Source of the DNA: JAYEIA01 sp964472505
GTDB lineage: Bacteria; Bacteroidota; Bacteroidia; Bacteroidales; JAADGE01
Direction: 5' to 3'
Length of the DNA stretch: 20,386 bases
Assembly (NCBI GenBank): GCA_964472505.1
Contig: CAYYQW010000068.1
Span: 1 to 20,386, forward strand
How positions within the stretch are numbered: the first letter of the stretch is position 1; every line of letters starts with the position of its first letter. A program made the translations under genes and the position numbers. A model generated the notes under the pieces. That model did not search any database and was not told where the DNA came from. It saw nothing but the letters and a program-made list of their open reading frames with translations. This document shows positions 16,191 to 20,386 of the stretch, piece after piece.

Positions 16191-17969
16191 ATGAAGAAAA
16201 CAATTTTTATTTTAACTGCGCTCATTTTTACTGCAGCAATATTCAGCAGCTGCAATGAGTTGAAGAAAATGGTGAAAGAAGCTGATGACGTTTCATACAG
16301 GACAAATCCGTCTCCGCTTGAGATGCACGCTGACCAAGTAGCCATAAATGTATCCGTAAGTTTCCCTGAGAAATATTTCGGAAAAAAAGTTAAACTCGTT
16401 ATCACTCCCACACTGGTACAGGACGAAGGTGATGAACAAGTGAAATTTCCCACACAAACCATTATTGGAGAGAAATTTCAAGACAATTATCCCATAATTC
16501 CTTATAAAGAAGGGGGTACTTACAAATTTGCCGATACCATTGATTACAATGATGCTTTCAGAATGTCGGACTTGAATCTGGAATTCCAACTTTCCGACCA
16601 AAAAAGCCGTTCGGCCGACTTGGTATCTGTAAAATTGGCTGACGGAATCATTACTACCGCTGAATTGGTAGAAGCCGGAATAGCTGTTGATAACGGTCTT
16701 GAAGACGGGAATACACTCGGGCAACCGGTTATTGTTCCTGTTGAAAAACCCACGATCAGCTACAACACTAAAATGGCCAAAATATATTTCGACCTTCAAA
16801 AAGCCAACGTAAAACGCGGCGAATTGTCTAAGGAAGAAATGAAAGAATTAATTCAGTACATCAAAGAAACATCGGATGATCCCAATCAGGAATTGGCTAA
16901 ACTTTCTATTGCCAGCCATGCTTCTCCCGACGGACCCATTGATTTGAATGAAAGCCTCGTAAGCGACCGCGGATCAAATACCAAATCTGCTTTTGCGAGA
17001 CAACTAAAACAAAACGGCGTAGAAGGTGTTGATGTCGATGAATTTATTGCAACCGAAACAACACCCTCTGAAGACTGGGAAGGTTTCAAAGAACTGGTTG
17101 AAGCTTCTGATATGGAAGATAAAGACCTAATCTTGAAAGTACTCTCTATGTACGATGATCCGGTAAAACGTGAGGAAGAGATCAAAAATATGGCTGCCGT
17201 TTATGACGAATTACGTCAAGACATCTTACCGCTCTTACGTCGTTCTATCATCAAACTGCAATACCAAGGAAGAGAAAAAGATGCTTCCGAAATTATATCT
17301 CTCGGTTCTTCTAAACCTGACAGCCTGAGCGAACAAGAGTTATTGTTTGCCGGTTATAAAACGGAAGATTTAGACAAAAAAGAAGAGGTATATAAAAACT
17401 ATACCGAAAAATATCCTGAAAACTGGAAAGGATGGAACAATTTAGCTGTAGCTCAAGCCGAAAACGGTAAATTAGATGAAGCAAAAGCTAATTTTGAAAA
17501 AGTATTGGAACTCAACGAAAACAATCCTGCAGCCCTTAACAACCTTGGCGCTATTGCCATGGCTGAAAAAGATTGGGATGCTGCTTGGGAATATTTCGAG
17601 CAAGCTGAAGAAGCCGGATGTAAATCACCTGCAATGGGTTACAACATGGGCGCTATTCACATAATGAGAGCTGAATACGACCAAGCCGTTCAACGATTTG
17701 ACGGAAACTCTTTCAACCTTGCACTGGCTCAAACTTTAAACACCGACAACGATGCGGCTGTAAGCACATTGAATGCCATGAGCAACGACAAAGCCATGTT
17801 CTACTACCTGAAAGCCGTTACTGCTGCAAAAGCTGAAAACGAAGGCGATGCACTTGAAAACCTTAGAATTGCAATCTCTAAGAAAGAAGCATTGAAAGAA
17901 TATGCAGCTAATGATTTAGAGTTCAGAAATTATTTCGATACTCAAGACTTTAAAGACATTGTGAAGTAA
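16191..17969 (+). CDS. Outer-membrane-type lipoprotein with OmpA-like region and TPR repeats
   Basis: The 592-residue product starts with a lipoprotein signal (MKKTIFILTA..., lipobox IFSSC, lipidated Cys21). Residues about 36-185 look all-beta and are of no recognised domain. A region resembling an OmpA C-terminal peptidoglycan-binding domain follows (about 190-355), with KIYFDLQKANVKRGEL and ASHASPDGPIDLNESLVSDR (241-260) in the position of the usual NxxLSxxRA segment, but with a long acidic insertion (about 285-345). At least three TPR units lie at about 400-505 (WNNLAVAQAENGKLDEAKANF; ALNNLGAIAMAEKDWDAAWEYF; GYNMGAIHIMRAEYDQAVQRF). Together these suggest a periplasm-facing cell-envelope scaffold, which is inference. 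Codon use is more biased to GAA, AAA and GCT than that of its neighbours. With the strong promoter and terminator, this points to high expression. An alternative start at 16161 is less likely because it would weaken the signal peptide. Confidence 0.85.
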   Translation: MKKTIFILTALIFTAAIFSSCNELKKMVKEADDVSYRTNPSPLEMHADQVAINVSVSFPEKYFGKKVKLVITPTLVQDEGDEQVKFPTQTIIGEKFQDNYPIIPYKEGGTYKFADTIDYNDAFRMSDLNLEFQLSDQKSRSADLVSVKLADGIITTAELVEAGIAVDNGLEDGNTLGQPVIVPVEKPTISYNTKMAKIYFDLQKANVKRGELSKEEMKELIQYIKETSDDPNQELAKLSIASHASPDGPIDLNESLVSDRGSNTKSAFARQLKQNGVEGVDVDEFIATETTPSEDWEGFKELVEASDMEDKDLILKVLSMYDDPVKREEEIKNMAAVYDELRQDILPLLRRSIIKLQYQGREKDASEIISLGSSKPDSLSEQELLFAGYKTEDLDKKEEVYKNYTEKYPENWKGWNNLAVAQAENGKLDEAKANFEKVLELNENNPAALNNLGAIAMAEKDWDAAWEYFEQAEEAGCKSPAMGYNMGAIHIMRAEYDQAVQRFDGNSFNLALAQTLNTDNDAAVSTLNAMSNDKAMFYYLKAVTAAKAENEGDALENLRIAISKKEALKEYAANDLEFRNYFDTQDFKDIVK

Positions 17970-17990
17970 ATTATACTCACAAATAACTTT

Positions 17991-18024
17991 AAAAAGAGCT
18001 TGCCGGTTGGCAGGCTCTTTTTTT
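17991..18024 (+). terminator. Rho-independent terminator after the lipoprotein gene
   Basis: A 14-bp stem with one G-T wobble (arms AAAAAGAGCTTGCC and GGCAGGCTCTTTTT) closes a GGTT tetraloop and ends in a T-run to 18024, beginning 21 nt after the stop codon. It is the clearest intrinsic terminator in the window. Confidence 0.9.
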
Positions 18025-18291
18025 GTGCTTAAGGATTAGGCACGGGTTAGGAAAGTAATACTAAACCGCTGCTAAAATGATTAATAAAGATAACTAACTT
18101 GCTTATAGGTTTTGCCCGCGTAGTGGGCTTATAGCGATAGAAAGTAGGGTGATGAATTAACTTCAGCACTTCAAAATATCATTTAGCTATGTTATTGTAA
18201 ACGGAAATTTCCCGATAATTCAGTCAAATATTTCTGATTAGTTATTACCTTTGCATTCGGATTATTTCAGAAATAAAAAGAATCTACTCAA
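18025..18291. other. Non-coding leader region between the terminator and hisS
   Basis: No gene is seen here. It holds a small hairpin (GCCCGC, loop GTA, GTGGGC, at 18114-18128) inside two direct copies of GCTTATAG at 18101-18108 and 18127-18134, then the hisS promoter. The middle portion has no other recognisable element. Confidence 0.5.
18246..18253 (+). promoter_or_regulatory. Candidate -7 element for hisS
   Basis: TACCTTTG is a full match to TAnnTTTG, 38 nt before the hisS ATG, leaving a leader of about 30 nt. A clear -33 TTG is not visible. Confidence 0.55.
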
Positions 18292-19665
18292 ATGGCTAAG
18301 CAAACACCCGGAATACCTAACGGAACCCGAGACTTTTCATCCGATGAGATGATGCACAGAAATTATATTTTTGATACCATAAATGAGGTATATCTAAAAT
18401 ACGGTTATCTGCCCATAGAAACTCCGGCAATGGAAAAAACTTCAACACTCATGGGTAAATACGGAGAAGAAGGCGATCGGCTTTTGTTTAAAATATTAAA
18501 TTCCGGCAACTTTCTTAAAGGGGTTACCGATAAAGAATTACTGGAACGCGACCGATATAAATTAGCTGCTTTGGTTACAAAGAAAGGCTTACGCTATGAT
18601 CTTACCGTACCTTTTGCGCGTTATGTGGTGAAAAATCACGGAACCCTCAGCTTTCCTTTTAAACGCTCACAAATTCAACCGGTTTGGCGAGCCGATCGAC
18701 CCCAAAAAGGGCGCTACCGAGAATTTTATCAGTGCGATGCCGATGTAATCGGAAGCGATGCCCTGACCAATGAATTGGAAATGGTGCAAATGACCGATGA
18801 AGTTTTCCGAAAGCTCAAACTGAAAGTTAAAATTCGCATCAATAATCGAAAATTGCTTTTTGGAATTTCCGAATATATGGGCTATCCCGAAAAAACTACC
18901 GAAATTATTACAGCCATTGATAAGCTTGAAAAAATTGGCGAAGAAAAAGTGTATGAGGAAATGAAAATGCGGGGCATTTCCAATGAGGGCATTGATAAAC
19001 TAAAAATTGTTTTGAATGCCGCAAAACAATCCGAAAAACCGCTGCAAGAATTAGAAACGATATTGAACGGAACCGAGTCCGGAAAATTGGGCATGCAGGA
19101 AGTAAACCGGCTGTTCAATTATATTGATGCATTTGAATTTTCCAATCAAGTGGTTTTGGATATTACTTTGGCACGAGGCCTGGACTATTACACCGGAACC
19201 ATTTTTGAAACCGTTTCCGAAGAAGTGCCCATGGGCAGTATCTGCGGCGGCGGACGATACGACAACCTGACCGGCATTTTTGGTTTGGATAATATGTCCG
19301 GAGTCGGTATTTCTTTTGGCGCCGATCGCATTTACGATGTTTTGGAAAGCTTGGAACGTTTTCCGGTAAAAAAATACCCTAAAGTGCAGGTTTTGTTTGT
19401 GAATTTTGGTGAGAAAGAAGAAATGTATTGCCTGAAAATGGTCAATCGTCTGCGTGCTGATGAAATTCCGGCCGAATTATACCCCGAGTCCGTTAAAATG
19501 AAAAAGCAAATGAAATATGCCGATGCCAATGCCGTTCCTTTTGTAGTGCTGGCCGGCGAAAGTGAGATAAGCGCAGAAAAATACACGCTGAAAAATATGC
19601 AGACCGGCGAACAAAAACTCATGAACGCCGATGAATTAACGAATGCCGTCAGAAAAACTCTCTAA
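18292..19665 (+). CDS. hisS: Histidine-tRNA ligase
   Basis: This class II aminoacyl-tRNA synthetase charges tRNA-His. The 457-residue product has normal length. It shows motif 1 around YLPIETPAME (39-48), motif 2 from FKRSQIQPVWRADRP (123-137) to REFYQCDADVIG (143-154), and the histidine-specific segments LARGLDYYTGTIFE (293-306, with the likely catalytic Arg295) and CGGGRYDNL (318-326). Motif 3 is GVGISFGADRIYDVL (337-351). A central insertion (about 190-280) is typical of the family, and the C-terminal ~95 residues form the anticodon-binding domain. The small gene at 19667 starts one base after the stop, so the two are read from one transcript. Confidence 0.97.
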   Translation: MAKQTPGIPNGTRDFSSDEMMHRNYIFDTINEVYLKYGYLPIETPAMEKTSTLMGKYGEEGDRLLFKILNSGNFLKGVTDKELLERDRYKLAALVTKKGLRYDLTVPFARYVVKNHGTLSFPFKRSQIQPVWRADRPQKGRYREFYQCDADVIGSDALTNELEMVQMTDEVFRKLKLKVKIRINNRKLLFGISEYMGYPEKTTEIITAIDKLEKIGEEKVYEEMKMRGISNEGIDKLKIVLNAAKQSEKPLQELETILNGTESGKLGMQEVNRLFNYIDAFEFSNQVVLDITLARGLDYYTGTIFETVSEEVPMGSICGGGRYDNLTGIFGLDNMSGVGISFGADRIYDVLESLERFPVKKYPKVQVLFVNFGEKEEMYCLKMVNRLRADEIPAELYPESVKMKKQMKYADANAVPFVVLAGESEISAEKYTLKNMQTGEQKLMNADELTNAVRKTL

Positions 19666-19666
19666 T

Positions 19667-19981
19667 ATGACCAAAGAAGCATTTATACAAAGCTTGAAAG
19701 ATAAAAAAATGCCGGACGGGCTCTCACCCGAACTTACGGCCATGTGGCACGAAGGAATCGACGATTGGGATACCGCTCACCAAATGGTTCAGCACGAACC
19801 CGGAGAAGATGCCGCGCGCATACATGCATATCTGCATCGCAAAGAAGGTGATTTAAGCAATGCCGAATATTGGTACAACAAAGCCGGCCTTGAAAATCCC
19901 AATAAGGATTTGCAGCAAGAGTATGATGATATTTTGGAATACCTGCTGAATAAACTGTCGCATTGCATGATAGATTTTTAA
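19667..19981 (+). CDS. Small conserved protein of unknown function
   Basis: The 104-residue product contains the memorable core IHAYLHRKEGDLSNAEYWYNKAG (split here as residues 52-60 and 61-74), with WHEGIDDWDTAHQMVQ (27-42) before it. I recall many unnamed homologues with a HAYLHRxEGD...AxYWYxxAG pattern in varied bacteria, none with a role known to me. The helix pairs resemble a TPR-like or Sel1-like fold. The ATG at 19667 follows the hisS stop by one base. An in-frame ATG at 19643 would overlap hisS by 23 nt and is less likely. Confidence 0.85.
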   Translation: MTKEAFIQSLKDKKMPDGLSPELTAMWHEGIDDWDTAHQMVQHEPGEDAARIHAYLHRKEGDLSNAEYWYNKAGLENPNKDLQQEYDDILEYLLNKLSHCMIDF

Positions 19982-20386
19982 ACAAGTAAATTAGCTTTAG
20001 TCTTTCCTTTTACCCGAAGTTCCTGAGCCCCTGTGGTATATTTTGGGCTAAAGCCCGATATTTTACACTATATTTAATCCGCGGCATAAATGCCGCGTCT
20101 AATTATATTCCCTTAACTTGACGGCTATGCCCGGGTTTCTTCCCTAAAATGCCTGTTCCGATTATTTCGGAAGAGGACAGGGGGATTGACAGAATATAAA
20201 TGCGAGAAAAAATCATATTTTGTAGCTTGCATGCTTAATCGAAGAAACATTTTTTGCAAATCATAGCTTTCGTAGAGCTTGTGAATCAAAATAATGTAAA
20301 TATTAATAAAATGCCTAATTCAATATATTAAATCACTATTGTCCGATTAAATTTTACAGACTTCACAGAAGTCGAATAACGATAGC
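19982..20386. other. Non-coding stretch with several palindromes, continuing past the window
   Basis: No convincing gene is seen in these 405 bases. They hold the paired palindromes at 20045-20097, a bulged hairpin at 20152-20181 (arms CCTGTTCCG and CGGA/ACAGG) and a hairpin at 20359-20373 (GACTTC, loop ACA, GAAGTC). No classic terminator T-run follows the 19667 gene. Confidence 0.6.
20045..20097. repeat. Pair of short perfect palindromes, REP-like
   Basis: GGGCTAAAGCCC (20045-20056) and CGCGGCATAAATGCCGCG (20080-20097) are two perfect inverted repeats, each with a 2-nt AA centre inside a TAAA core, separated by 23 bp of AT-rich DNA. I recall similar paired palindromes scattered between genes in Bacteroidota genomes, but no second copy exists here to prove repetition. 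Confidence 0.5.

Noticed and set aside
16293..16799. 168-codon minus-strand frame inside the lipoprotein gene
   Set aside because: Shadow of a strongly supported gene; no start signal or conserved motif.
1..20386. tRNA, rRNA, CRISPR array or riboswitch
   Set aside because: No cloverleaf-like GC-rich segment, ribosomal sequence, regular spaced repeats or recognisable riboswitch core was seen in the gaps by eye.

Overview
The window looks like chromosomal DNA of a member of the Bacteroidota. The DNA is AT-rich with standard stop codons. Several genes are preceded by the Bacteroidota-type -7 element TAnnTTTG, and Shine-Dalgarno sites are mostly absent. Several proteins have their closest remembered relatives in this phylum: RprX/RprY-like regulators, a DUF2851 protein, a zinc-ligand-poor Tgt, and an OmpA-like/TPR lipoprotein. 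The order and genus cannot be fixed from the sequence. No prophage, transposase, CRISPR array, rRNA or tRNA was seen.

Layout. 1-551 (-): the N-terminal part of an OmpR-type response regulator, cut by the window edge. 793-4352 (+): tgt (queuosine tRNA modification), then a membrane sensor histidine kinase and its OmpR-type regulator (rprX/rprY-like). 4354-5829 (-): a secreted seven-repeat beta-propeller protein. 5951-8340 (+): a membrane coiled-coil protein and a DUF2851 protein, 5 nt apart. 8506-9066 (+): a 2H phosphodiesterase (ThpR). 12476-9055 (-): a compact four-gene operon of LOG-family phosphoribohydrolase, calcineurin-like phosphoesterase, RecR and a GT2 glycosyltransferase with an extra C-terminal domain. 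12587-14515 (+): a gamma-glutamylcyclotransferase-like protein and an Nramp-superfamily transporter. 15966-14484 (-): a coiled-coil protein and a methyltransferase-like Rossmann protein with overlapping stop and start. 16191-17969 (+): a probably abundant lipoprotein with OmpA-like and TPR regions, with a clear promoter and terminator. 18292-19981 (+): hisS and a small conserved protein. 19982-20386: non-coding, with several palindromes.

Most genes are housekeeping or envelope functions. The entries most worth a second look are: the DUF2851 protein, whose only four cysteines are arranged one internal plus three C-terminal, next to a PD...ExH signature suggestive of a restriction-endonuclease-like fold, with its membrane coiled-coil partner; the Nramp homologue lacking both canonical metal-site motifs; the coupled coiled-coil/methyltransferase-like pair; and the GT2 enzyme with a Rossmann-like tail. 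I did not find a system that I can call new with confidence.
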